Assembly (NCBI GenBank): GCA_002261195.1
Contig: MVBO01000003.1
Location: 255,413-319,412 of the forward strand
Length of the DNA stretch: 64,000 nucleotides
Source: Bifiguratus adelaidae
Lineage: Eukaryota > Mucoromycota > Endogonomycetes > Endogonales
Reading direction: 5' to 3'
Both the position numbers and the translations under genes were made by a program. The notes beneath the pieces are model-generated. The model was not told where the DNA came from, did no database searches, and saw nothing but the letters and a program-made list of their open reading frames with translations. This document shows positions 20,947 through 30,442 of this stretch, piece after piece. The first letter of the stretch is position 1, and every line of letters begins with the position of its first letter.

Positions 20947-23297
20947 CTACACCGATTCTTCGCTTTCCTTCGATGCGTTCTTGGGTGTTTGCTTGTACAA
21001 TGTGCGAATGCTAGGTGTACGTATAAAGAAGGAGGCAAGGAAAGCTATACCAGTTACAGGTATGCCAACGAGGAATACCCGATGCAGAGCATCGACATAT
21101 TGATGGATGAGTATCGGACGGATATTTTCCGGTAGCTGCCATAGCGCCGTGTATGAAGCGGTGAAATTGTACTGTCTCGCCTCTTCCTAGAAAGCGTTTG
21201 TCAGACGTGCAGGAAGCTGGATGACAATAAACCCAAGACTTACCAGCACCTGTGGATTGAGTGCCTGGAGATTTTGCGACAATTTATTCGAAAATACAGA
21301 TCTGCATGAGGCAACATGATTGAGAAAACAACATCAAGCGGAATAACGCTACATACCCAAAAATCGCCACTCCAAGGGCCCCTCCCATCGAATTCATGAA
21401 TTGACACTAATAACAACTGATTAACAGAGGCGCGCGTGTCAAGTATGACATCCTACTTACCAGCGCAGTGACAACGGCGATATCACGCGCTTCCGAAATA
21501 GCTTGTACGACTAAGGTATTCATTTGTAGTACGTTTCCGAGACCTGATGGACGTTATGTGAGCATATGCATATCAGAAAGCCAGTCGTATTTTACCTAGA
21601 CCAACTATCAATATGTAACCAATCTGCTTCCCGAGGGAACTGCTTTCGTCAAGGGTATAAAAGAGACCGAAGCCCACCACAATCAGTGCAGAGCCAAAGA
21701 TAATGAATGGCTGGTAATAGCCGATGACCGTCAACAGTGCAGATGATATGATGGATGCGACGACCAGGCCAAGCATGAAAGGAATGAGGCGTATGCCTGA
21801 AGCCGTGGAATCCACACCGTATGTAACTTGAAAGAACAAAGGGGCGAAATAAAGCATGCCGAGAAACCCAATGCCGACCGTAAATTGACACAAGAATACG
21901 AGACTGACAACTGCTTTGCGAAACACTCTGGGCGGTACCACCTAATTTAGTCGTGAATAATTGCATACCACTTTCCTGAATCATTGCTTACCGGCTCCAC
22001 GGCAACGTATCTCTCAATGCACACGAATGCCGCAAAGAGCACCACACTCGCCACCAGCAAACCAATGACGATACCGGAATTCCAAGCGTAGGTTGAGCCC
22101 CCCCAGTTCAATGGAAGAAGTAAGCAGACGATGGTAGCAATCTCGGCTAGCGTTCCGAAATAATCTATCCTCTTCAAGTTCTCCTTCACAGGCACCCTCT
22201 TTCGTTTCAGCTTGAGAAAGAAAAAGATAAAGATAAGAGCAACACCGCCCACCATAGGATTAAGCCTACAAGTTCAGGCCGTTCTAGGGCTTTGCAATTA
22301 TCGAAAAAGATCCATGAACGTACCAAAAGTCATATCGCCAGGTCAACTTGTCCACAAAAGCACCTCCAATGACTGAAATTGCTAAATGAATAAGACCGAA
22401 TCGATGATTTCTACACTTACGAGGACCAATTACGGAAGCCAAGCCAAATGCACCCGTTGCTGCTGCCTGGTACTTTGGTCGTTCTTCAAGGCTGAAGATG
22501 TCTGCGATGATGATCATCACCAACTGTAAACAAAGGTCAAGAAAAAATTTCCCTCCCGCAATCACTTTTACCCAACTTACCGAAATCACACCTGCTCCTC
22601 CCATCCCTTGTAATGCTCGGAATACAATGAGCATGATGATGTTCGTCGATAATGCACATCCGACCGATGATAGCAGAAAGACAAGAATAGCAAACAATAT
22701 GGTAGGTTTCCGACCTGTGGAACAACGAGCGATTGTGTTACAGGGACTCATTTGGAGCGATCGCCACTAACCGAAGATATCTGAAAACTAGGAAAGTTGG
22801 GATCCATAAGCATTTAACAAACCAGTCGGATGACAGAACTCACCTTTCCGTACAAAGGCTGGAAGGCATCTTAAAAGCAATTAGCTAACAAAAGACGCTC
22901 TGTGATCCCGCCAACTCACTGAAAGTCAAAAGGTATGCTGTTGCGACCTATAACCAAGAAGTCAATACCTGCCTTGACGGGCTGAAACTAAGCCCTATAA
23001 CGAACCCAGGTCATTTTATCGAGTGCGTTCATGTCAGATGCAATGCGTGGAAGCGCTGTGGAAACCACAGTAGCATTCATACTACCACAAAACGTCGCCA
23101 AAATCAAGCTATGAATATGGTTTGAACGCTCCAGTTCCGTCGTTCTTGTTGAAGCAGCCTGTCGCTTACCCCAACAAAAGGAGCACCTTCTCTGTGCCTC
23201 GAGGACCCACGGTCACCGTACGCTTATCACTACTTGCTTTATCCTCCATTGAGTCGGGACCCACATCCGGCAGCTTTACTTGGTCCTCTGTAGCCAT
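20947..23297 (-). CDS. MFS drug:H+ antiporter, DHA2 family (14 TM)
   Basis: Fourteen exons: 23170-23297, 23006-23108, 22920-22947, 22844-22869, 22772-22787, 22581-22714, 22421-22523, 22324-22372, 21992-22265, 21596-21941, 21461-21543, 21357-21406, 21244-21301, 20947-21186; 545 residues, all phases compatible. Typical DHA2 strings emerge only after joining: ATVVSTALPRIASDM (TM1), AYLLTFNAFQPLYGKFSDIF, RALQGMGGAGVISLVMI (TM4), SVIGPLIGGAFVDKLTWRYD (motif C), then LFFQVTYGVDSTASGIRLIP. The family exports toxic compounds, amino acids or siderophores across plasma or vacuolar membrane; the substrate cannot be told. The N-terminus is short, acidic and cytosolic. Three consecutive exons are only 28, 26 and 16 nt long. 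Confidence 0.9.
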
Positions 23298-24346
23298 ACC
23301 AAGTTATGCACACAAGAGCAAAAGCCTCAATACAGAACTTGGCAGCAAGTTTCCCAATCTCACGGAGTAACGTGTGACAAACCAAAATCCAACGAAGGTT
23401 CTTGTTTACAAGCGCGGAATCCAGGTACAGGTGTTACCGAGAATGCTTTTAGACAAAAGTTCAAGTTATTATCTCTTCAAAGGCGTCGTGTTCTCCTTTA
23501 ACTACCTAGATGGATGCTGCGCATGCAAAGATTAGAACGGCTATCAAGGCTATGAAGCCAAGCTGTGCCACCTGATCGGTTGTGATCGTGTGCGGTCAAT
23601 GCACCAAAATAATCAACAGAGTGCTCATGCGAGCACGACGGAACTTCCATGCGACTGGCTTGTCGGCCATCCAACGATGTCGTATTTAGAACTGCATTGC
23701 ATCGAGAGCGCTCCGATTTCCTGTAGGTAATACATGGATGCAGTGGCCTTACTTGTCGCAATCGGTCACGCTGTCAGGCCAATCGATCAGTAAACAGGGC
23801 TGAGCGATCAGATTGCAAATTGTCACGTTTGGGGATTAAGATGTTGGAAAGTGGTTGAGTTTGTTCGGCGGGTCGGACGATAGGAAAATGTAATGATCCA
23901 AACGTGCATTTGCCAAAGTCTTACGTTGCCTGTTTGACTCCGATGGCACTGTAAAACATCCGGCATGAATTGAAAAATGTCAGTAATACAGAAGTATGTT
24001 CTCTATCGCTCCAACTGTATATGCTCCAGTGATCGAAGCAGAGAAGGCGCGGTGACTACTCCCATTGCTCGCGCGGCGTTTCCCACGCAATTGGCCATTT
24101 CTTACCTACTCGAACCGCTTTGGAAATTGCCCATTACTCCCCCGCAGGCATTCCGCGCCTTGCGCGTGTATTGCAATATGTTCAGTATCAGTCAGTCTCA
24201 TCCAGAAGGCGTATCCAAACAATGCTTCAGCCATTGTTGCTCCTAGCCATAAATCGAACCGCGCGCTTTACCTGCAGCGAGCAGAGAAAATCACATGACA
24301 TCTCCACCTTGCGTCTCTCTCCCAGACAGTCTGGTAACTTTTTACC
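23298..24346. other. Divergent intergenic region, MFS transporter / acyl-CoA-binding protein
   Basis: This 1.05-kb stretch separates two divergent starts. The open frames in it are short, lack family similarity that I can see, and mostly lack good splice context. I see no tRNA, repeat or mobile element. Presumably it contains the promoters of both genes. Confidence 0.45.
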
Positions 24347-26044
24347 ATGGCGATGCAAGACAGACTTCGCAACCAGTCCCGTTTTGAGAAGGCCCTTAAA
24401 GTAGTACAGACATTGCCAGCAACCTCGTCACTGCAGCCAAGCAATGAAGAGAAACTGCAGGTATACGCGTTTGAGCAACTTTTGTTTGACGGCCACTTGA
24501 CATATGTTGCTAGCTCTATGGGTATTATAAACAAGGCACCGCGGGAGACTGTGATACTACGAGGCCATCCATATGGGACGTTGTTGGACGTGCAAAATGG
24601 TATGGCAACGTACACGACTTTCTCGCGACCAGCGAAAACTGATATTCCTGTACAGGGATGCTTGGAACGCGTTGCGCGGTGTAGATCCAAATGACGCAAA
24701 GGCCTCGTATATTCAGGTGCTGCTCAAGGTACAATTTCAGCGTTTGTGATGCACCAACGCTAACCAAAAACCTAGTTTTTAAGAAGATTCCCCGATAGAC
24801 CACAGGCTGTCCACATATTGGAGGAATTTGCAGCAATGGAACATGGTGAGGCGATATCCACAGGAGGTCAGTGCTACATGATGCGCAAATGTCGATTGTC
24901 GATTGTATGTTTAATGTCAACGTTGTCAGATGATACATCCTCCGACTCGGAGGAGGAAGCCTACTTGGCCGCTATTGAGAACGCTTCAATTGCGGGCTCT
25001 AGTCGTTCTTCATTACGAGGAAGATCTGCATATCTTCCAAATGCTCGCTGGACATCTGCCAAGTCAATGTCATCCAGACGCTCGGAGCGATCTGTGTCAT
25101 CTGTAAAGACACCGATCTCAGAGTATTCAACGCGTCGCTCTATCTTATCGTCTAATCAATATACGCCCACCCAATTTACCCAATTGTACGAGCACGGCGC
25201 ATCATCCCACCGACCGTCATCTGTCAGAATGCATCCCACGCTTTCTCAAAGATCACACACGCTTTCTCAAACGTCAGGGCATTCTACCTTCCGAACACCG
25301 ATTCAACGTCGACCTATGACCAGACGCCGCTCGGCGTCCTCGGATTCTTTGGAGGAGCAGACTATCAGCGGGGACGAATACAATCAATATCATCAGGATA
25401 CTCAAAAGCTTCGTGAGCGATTTGCATCTCACCTGCGGACCACACAGCAGACCCTAACGGGTGTGAGGCGAGCTCAAAACGACGGATTGGGACAGGAAAC
25501 AGACGTACAAATTGGTCCGCCGGTGCATTCTCATCATCATCCGGAAGAGACACAGCCACCTATAGCGGAAAGATCAAACACATCAGCGACATCCTCTCGT
25601 CGCACGCCGAGCAATTCTTTGCAGAATCTCGGCGCCTGTGATCCTACAAGCACGCACACCCCTGCCCCGTCACAGATATCTGGCCCTCTACAAGTGGATG
25701 GGCGAGCGCTTGTTTCATTGCAGACGGAGGTTGCGGTCCTCAATGAGCAAATGGAAGGTCTACGTCGAGAATTGGCTCGAAAGGAAGCGGAAGGCAAGGA
25801 TGAAAAGCGTGATCCTTATTACCACTTGAGGGTAAGAATACGCCGTCAGCGTGTGTTTTCGTGTACTAATCTTTGACAGATCGTTCTTCGTCAATTTGGT
25901 GTCCACCTCTGTCTCCTATGTCTGCTCGTCCTGCTTGCATGGCAAAAGAGGTTTCCTCTGGCCTTAACCCACTTTCGACCGTATGTCACCAGACTATGGA
26001 GGTCACTTCTGAATCGGCTTTTCTTTTGGAGGGTACTTGTGTAG
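24347..26044 (+). CDS. Tail-anchored acyl-CoA-binding protein (ACBD5/Atg37-like)
   Basis: Six exons: 24347-24460, 24514-24599, 24656-24728, 24776-24845, 24930-25831, 25880-26044; 469 residues. The acyl-CoA-binding domain (residues 1-115) is clear: FEKALKVVQTLP, LYGYYKQGTAGDCDTTRPS, AWNALRGVDPNDAKASYIQV, FLRRFPDRPQAVHILEEFA. A long Ser/Arg-rich disordered middle and a coiled coil (EVAVLNEQMEGLRRELARKE, about 385-405) follow, then a single hydrophobic segment near 418-437 (FGVHLCLLCLLVLLAW) and a short basic tail. This ACB + coil + C-terminal anchor plan matches animal ACBD5 and yeast Atg37, peroxisomal proteins for very-long-chain acyl-CoA and pexophagy; peroxisomal location here is inferred. 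The fourth intron (24846-24929) is 84 nt and stop-free in frame, so retention would insert 28 residues. Confidence 0.85.
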
Positions 26045-26354
26045 ATGAATTCTAGATGATTAGGATACACACATGATACATGTAAATGATGTAGAATTGT
26101 AAACAAGCGCTCTACAAGCTGCTGCGACAGTGCACTCTGTCACAGCAATTGGGTGATCCTTTGAATTTGCGGGTCACTGAATCCATAAATCCAACCGGAC
26201 GATTGCCCAGTCTGTCGTCAAGCAAGCACGCATTTGACTGCAGTCTGAGTGTCATCTGTGGTTAGTGCTAGCCTTTGTTCATCTATTCATTCCTCTCGCG
26301 TTTCAACGTGCATAATAGCCTCGCAAGAGCGAGCTTGTACGGTTTAACGTCGCC
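26045..26354. other. Intergenic gap before Ubc12
   Basis: This 310-bp stretch lies between two co-oriented genes. It contains the presumed 3' UTR of the acyl-CoA-binding protein and the Ubc12 promoter. I see no ORF, repeat or RNA gene. Confidence 0.45.
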
Positions 26355-27152
26355 ATGTTGAAGATATGGAATATGAAGGCCAAGGAAGCCGCAGCCGAGA
26401 AGAAAAAGCCGAAAGTGAGCGCAGCGCAACTTCGAGCACAGAAAGGTGAGCCTAGAGGGCCTTCTTCCGACAGATGCACCTTGCTTGACACAAACTCAAT
26501 TACCTCTGCCTTGTCACAGATCTCGCTGAACTAGAGACTCCCAAGACAATAGAGCTTGACTTTCCTGACCCCGGAAATATTCTCAGCTTTGACGTTAAGC
26601 TTACTCCGGATGAAGGCAAGTCTTTAGGATCGACAAAGCTGAACGTCGACTAAGTCGTGCGTCCTCAGGCTTTTACAAGGGAGGACAGTTTAACTTTACC
26701 GTGAACATTTCCAACAATTATCCTCATGAGCCACCAAAACTTCGCTGCACACAGAAGGTCAGTGGATAGAGCTATGCGAAACTTGTCGGCAACTGCGCGG
26801 GTGCATTGACATATCTCTCGAAACCTGCAGATTTATCATCCAAACATCGACTTGGATGGCAATATTTGCCTCAATATCCTCCGAGAAGATTGGAAGCCCG
26901 TACTAAACCTGCATTCGGTACTTGTCGGCTTGCAATATTTGTTCTTGGAGCCCAATGCGGACGATCCGTTAAACAGAGGTAACGAAAAGTTGGATGAAAT
27001 GTCATGTGAAGCTTCCATGCTTAGCTGAAAATTCTGCAGAGGCGGCTGAAGATTTGCGTGCCAACCGAAGAAACTTCGAGGCCAATGTCAGGACTTCCCT
27101 GCGCGGCGGTACGATCAAGGGCATTCATTATGACAATGTTCTTGTACGTTAA
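26355..27152 (+). CDS. UBC12: NEDD8-conjugating enzyme Ubc12
   Basis: Five exons: 26355-26445, 26520-26615, 26669-26757, 26831-26978, 27040-27152; 178 residues. E2 enzyme that passes NEDD8/Rub1 to cullins, activating SCF-type ubiquitin ligases. Ubc12 is told from other E2s by the N-terminal extension [18 protein letters not shown] (E1/APP-BP1 docking peptide) and by [20 protein letters not shown], with the catalytic Cys at about residue 105. [14 protein letters not shown] and the C-terminal helices complete the UBC fold. The second intron starts with GC rather than GT (see 26616). The stop is 274 bp upstream of Hsp70. Confidence 0.95.
26616..26668 (+). other. GC-AG intron in UBC12
   Basis: The donor is GAAG|GCAAGT and the acceptor CCTCAG. 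The join restores the conserved '[14 protein letters not shown]' block, so the GC donor is required; there is no GT in phase nearby. The rest of the donor is a perfect match to consensus, as is usual for real GC donors. Confidence 0.85.
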
Positions 27153-27297
27153 TATGCAATTTTGGCTCTATGTCGCCGCCAATGAGGATACATGAACTTG
27201 TAAATAGTTCTTGAAAATCCCACAATGTCGTCGCTCGCGCTCGCTTGATGCTTTCCATCACATATCGTTCTTTGCCAGCGAATTCCAGAGCCGACGA

Positions 27298-27358
27298 GAA
27301 AATTCAAGTACCTAATTTGGGATTCGTCGAGAACATTCGTGACGCTTTTGGAATCTTC
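27298..27358 (+). promoter_or_regulatory. Cluster of three heat-shock elements upstream of Hsp70
   Basis: Three perfect nGAAnnTTCn inverted units: GAAAATTC at 27298-27305, GAACATTC at 27331-27338 and GAATCTTC at 27351-27358. They lie 68 to 128 bp upstream of the Hsp70 ATG and just upstream of a TATA box. This is the known binding pattern of heat-shock factor Hsf1. Confidence 0.75.
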
Positions 27359-27378
27359 GGGACCTAATGCAGTAAAAT

Positions 27379-27386
27379 TATATATA
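27379..27386 (+). promoter_or_regulatory. TATA box of the Hsp70 gene
   Basis: TATATATA, 20 bp downstream of the last heat-shock element and 40 bp before the ATG. A strong TATA box is typical of stress-induced genes and rare near the housekeeping genes of this window. Confidence 0.65.
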
Positions 27387-27425
27387 CTAGCAAGCTGGGC
27401 TGTTCCTGATTCAATCACATTTAGA

Positions 27426-29336
27426 ATGACACAGACACAAAAGAAAGCAATTGGTATCGACCTTGGAACAACATATAGCTGCGTCGGTGTTTGGCAGAAC
27501 GATCGGGTAGAAATCATTGCCAATGATCAAGGCAACCGAACCACGCCTTCGTATGTGGCCTTCACTGATACCGAACGACACATTGGTGATGCTGCCAAGA
27601 ACCAGGTCGCCATGAACCCTACCAACACCGTCTTTGACGCCAAGCGACTCATTGGTCGGCGATTCGATGACGCTGAAGTGCAAGCGGATATGAAGCACTG
27701 GCCCTTCAAGGTGATCAATCACTCTGGCAAACCTCGCATTCAGGTGGAATACAAGGGCGAGACAAAGCAGTTCACACCGGAAGAAATATCCTCCATGGTA
27801 CTATCCAAGATGAAGGAGACAGCTGAGGCTTACCTTGGTGACAAGGTAACAGACGCCGTCGTCACCGTTCCTGCATACTTCAACGATTCTCAGCGTCAAG
27901 CTACCAAGGATGCAGGACGTATCGCTGGTCTCAACGTACTTCGAATCATCAATGAGCCTACCGCTGCCGCTATTGCTTATGGCTTAGATAAGCAAGGCAC
28001 TCAAGGCGAAAAGACAGTTCTCATCTTTGATTTAGGTGGCGGTACATTTGATGTCTCGCTCCTCAAGGTTGAAGATGGTGTCTTTGAAGTCAAAGCCACC
28101 GCAGGCGATACCCATTTAGGTGGTGAAGACTTTGATAACCGTCTGGTGAATCACTTTGTGCAAGAATTCAAGCGCAAGAATAAGAAGGATATCTCTGGCA
28201 ATGCACGAGCTCTTCGACGATTGAGAACTTCGGTGGAACGGGCAAAGCGAACACTTTCTTCCGCTACTCAAGCTGCAATTGAAATTGACGCGCTCTATGA
28301 AGGCATTGACTTTTACTCTTCCATCACTCGAGCCCGCTTTGAAGAGCTTTGCCAAGACCTCTTCCGTTCCACCATGGACCCTATCGAGAAGGTCCTTCAA
28401 GACGCCAAAATAGATAAGGGTCAAGTGGATGAGATTGTCCTAGTCGGAGGGTCAACCCGAATCCCCAAGATTCAAAAGATGGTCTCGGACTTTTTCCATG
28501 GCAAGGAGCCGAACAAGAGCATCAATCCTGACGAAGCTGTCGCTTACGGTGCTGCTGTGCAGGCAGCCATTCTTTCTGGAAATACTTCGCAAAAGACTTC
28601 TGAAATTCTCTTGCTCGATGTTGCACCCCTCTCACTTGGTCTTGAAACCGCAGGAGGTGTAATGACAGCCCTAATCAAGCGCGGCACAACCATACCTACA
28701 AAGAAGTCCGAAATTTTCTCAACGTACGCCGACAATCAACCCGGAGTGCTTATTCAAGTCTACGAAGGTGAACGAACATTGACCAAAGACAATAATCTTC
28801 TCGGCAAATTTGAGCTTTCTGGCATTCCTCCCGCTCCTCGTGGCGTACCTCAGATTGAGGTGACCTTCGATATGGACGCAAACGGTATTCTCAATGTTTC
28901 CGCGCAAGACAAGACAACTGGCAAGTCGAACAAGATTACCATCACCAACGACAAGGGTCGTCTTTCCAAAGAGGAGATTGAGCGCATGGTCAAGGAAGCC
29001 GAGAAGTATAAGAGCGAGGATGAAGCCGTTGCCGAACGAGTGAAGGCTAGGAACGGATTGGAGAGCTACGCTTACCAGCTTCGCAACACTCTCTCCGATG
29101 ACAATGTGGCTTCCAAGTTGGACTCGAGCGATAAAAACAAGGTCAAGACTGCGGTTGATGATGTCATTACTTGGTTGGATAACTCTCAAGAAGCATCCAC
29201 TGAGGAGTATCGCTCACGCGAAAAGGAGTTGCAAGAAATTGTAAACCCAATCATGTCCAAGATGTATGGAGCTGCTGCCGGCAACAGTCCAGGACCTACC
29301 GAAAACTCTGGTCCACAAGTCGAGGAGGTCGACTAA
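27426..29336 (+). CDS. SSA1: Cytosolic Hsp70 chaperone (SSA type)
   Basis: Single-exon gene, 636 residues, start [19 protein letters not shown] at 27426. ATP-dependent chaperone for nascent and misfolded proteins. The nucleotide-binding domain shows [29 protein letters not shown] and [13 protein letters not shown]; the substrate-binding domain and helical lid follow. The end, PQVEEVD, is the TPR-binding tail of cytosolic Hsp70s, which excludes ER (HDEL) and mitochondrial forms. It lacks introns although neighbours have 4 to 13, a well-known trait of heat-inducible Hsp70 genes since splicing fails under heat. Promoter HSEs and TATA agree with inducible expression. Only the last ~30 residues before the tail are low-complexity ([12 protein letters not shown]), shorter than GGMP repeats elsewhere. 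Confidence 0.97.
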   Translation: MTQTQKKAIGIDLGTTYSCVGVWQNDRVEIIANDQGNRTTPSYVAFTDTERHIGDAAKNQVAMNPTNTVFDAKRLIGRRFDDAEVQADMKHWPFKVINHSGKPRIQVEYKGETKQFTPEEISSMVLSKMKETAEAYLGDKVTDAVVTVPAYFNDSQRQATKDAGRIAGLNVLRIINEPTAAAIAYGLDKQGTQGEKTVLIFDLGGGTFDVSLLKVEDGVFEVKATAGDTHLGGEDFDNRLVNHFVQEFKRKNKKDISGNARALRRLRTSVERAKRTLSSATQAAIEIDALYEGIDFYSSITRARFEELCQDLFRSTMDPIEKVLQDAKIDKGQVDEIVLVGGSTRIPKIQKMVSDFFHGKEPNKSINPDEAVAYGAAVQAAILSGNTSQKTSEILLLDVAPLSLGLETAGGVMTALIKRGTTIPTKKSEIFSTYADNQPGVLIQVYEGERTLTKDNNLLGKFELSGIPPAPRGVPQIEVTFDMDANGILNVSAQDKTTGKSNKITITNDKGRLSKEEIERMVKEAEKYKSEDEAVAERVKARNGLESYAYQLRNTLSDDNVASKLDSSDKNKVKTAVDDVITWLDNSQEASTEEYRSREKELQEIVNPIMSKMYGAAAGNSPGPTENSGPQVEEVD

Positions 29337-29620
29337 GTACACATGCGTACCTATATATACCTGTAGATGCCCGATATATACCAACACCTTTGTAAATTGC
29401 ATACACATTAAGGGAACAATACATGATGTGAATTAGGATGCCTATTCGCGATGTCATTATTTTTTTTAGCAATGTTGATCTTTAACATTACTCATGACGG
29501 GCGGATGCAAAGACTTTTAGTGTCAGTGTGTCGGTGTTCTGACTATCGCCTCTATAAATATCTCGTGTATGATACGCTAAACTGTACATTCTATGAACAT
29601 GGTGAAGTCTACATATCAGA

Positions 29621-30408
29621 CTACTCTGAAGTGATAGCGACTGTTGGAGGTATGTAGCGGAATGTTGCAGAAATCCGTCTCGATCTCGTGATTGCTTCAC
29701 CGTCTGCTGTAATATCAATGCTATTCTTGGATATACCGTGTTTCCATTGGAATCGAGCATCTCCAGTCATGATTGCTAAGGATCTAGGCGCTGCGAATCG
29801 TTATTCGAGAGTCTTGATGCACGCATTTCATGTGTATGCTTACGTAAAACAATATCTACACATTGGTCCTCGAGACTGAATTGCATGACACACGGTGAGA
29901 GCATGGATAGTGACATGACGGTGGGGCCAAACAGGGGCGAATCTGAACGAATAAGCACACATGCCGTCAAGGCTTTGGAAGATCTTACCAACATGTGGCA
30001 TAATGCCTTGTCCGAGCTCATACTCATTGACAGTAACGTGGTTTGGTAAAGGATTCATGCAACTCTGATCGTTGATGCGTTCCAAAAGGATGTTCAATTC
30101 GTCCGGCAACGGTCCGAGTTTTGAAAGACATCTAAACACAATGTCAACGCAAGCAATACAATGCTAGAACTGTACCTTGTACGAAACTTGAAGAGATAGC
30201 CATACTGTTGCGTCCGCCGTCTCATTTCCGGGTTCGGCCTGCAAAAGGTTTCACATGTTCTCTGATCAGCGAAATACCAACTTGTACTCAACTCAACATA
30301 CCCAGCGCCATGTCCTGACCATGCTTGACTATCAAAGAAGTCAACAAGAGTGCGCTCTTCAGCTTCTGTTATGAAATCATGCAAGACGCTTAGTCCAGGC
30401 ACTGCCAT
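29621..30408 (-). CDS. AlkB-family 2-oxoglutarate/Fe(II) dioxygenase
   Basis: Five exons: 30302-30408, 30176-30238, 29989-30131, 29844-29942, 29621-29790; 193 residues. AlkB-like dioxygenases hydroxylate methyl or alkyl groups on nucleic acids or proteins. The complete active site appears after splicing: NEYELGQGIMPHVD with iron ligands His103 and Asp105, SPLFGPTVMSLSMLSP, LPPRSLAIMTGDARFQWKHG with the distal iron ligand His155, and TRSRRISATFR with the 2-oxoglutarate-binding R-x5-R (Arg176, Arg182). There is no N-terminal RRM or C-terminal methyltransferase, so it is not a full ALKBH8. It fits the small eukaryotic ALKBH4/6/7-like group; the substrate is unknown. Its ATG overlaps the first ATG of the divergent Vps11 frame. 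Confidence 0.88.
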
Positions 30409-30442
30409 GGACGATTACCAAAATGAGCTTCTGTCCTCGAGC
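30406..30442. promoter_or_regulatory. Minimal head-to-head start region, AlkB-like / Vps11
   Basis: The AlkB-like ATG (30408 to 30406, minus) and the first in-frame Vps11 ATG (30407, plus) share the palindrome CATG. If Vps11 starts at its second Met (30443), the starts are 34 bp apart. Either way both promoters must overlap the opposite coding sequence. Confidence 0.6.

Noticed and set aside
28116-29189. Minus-strand ORFs across Hsp70
   Set aside because: Shadow frames of a highly expressed, codon-biased gene; no family similarity.
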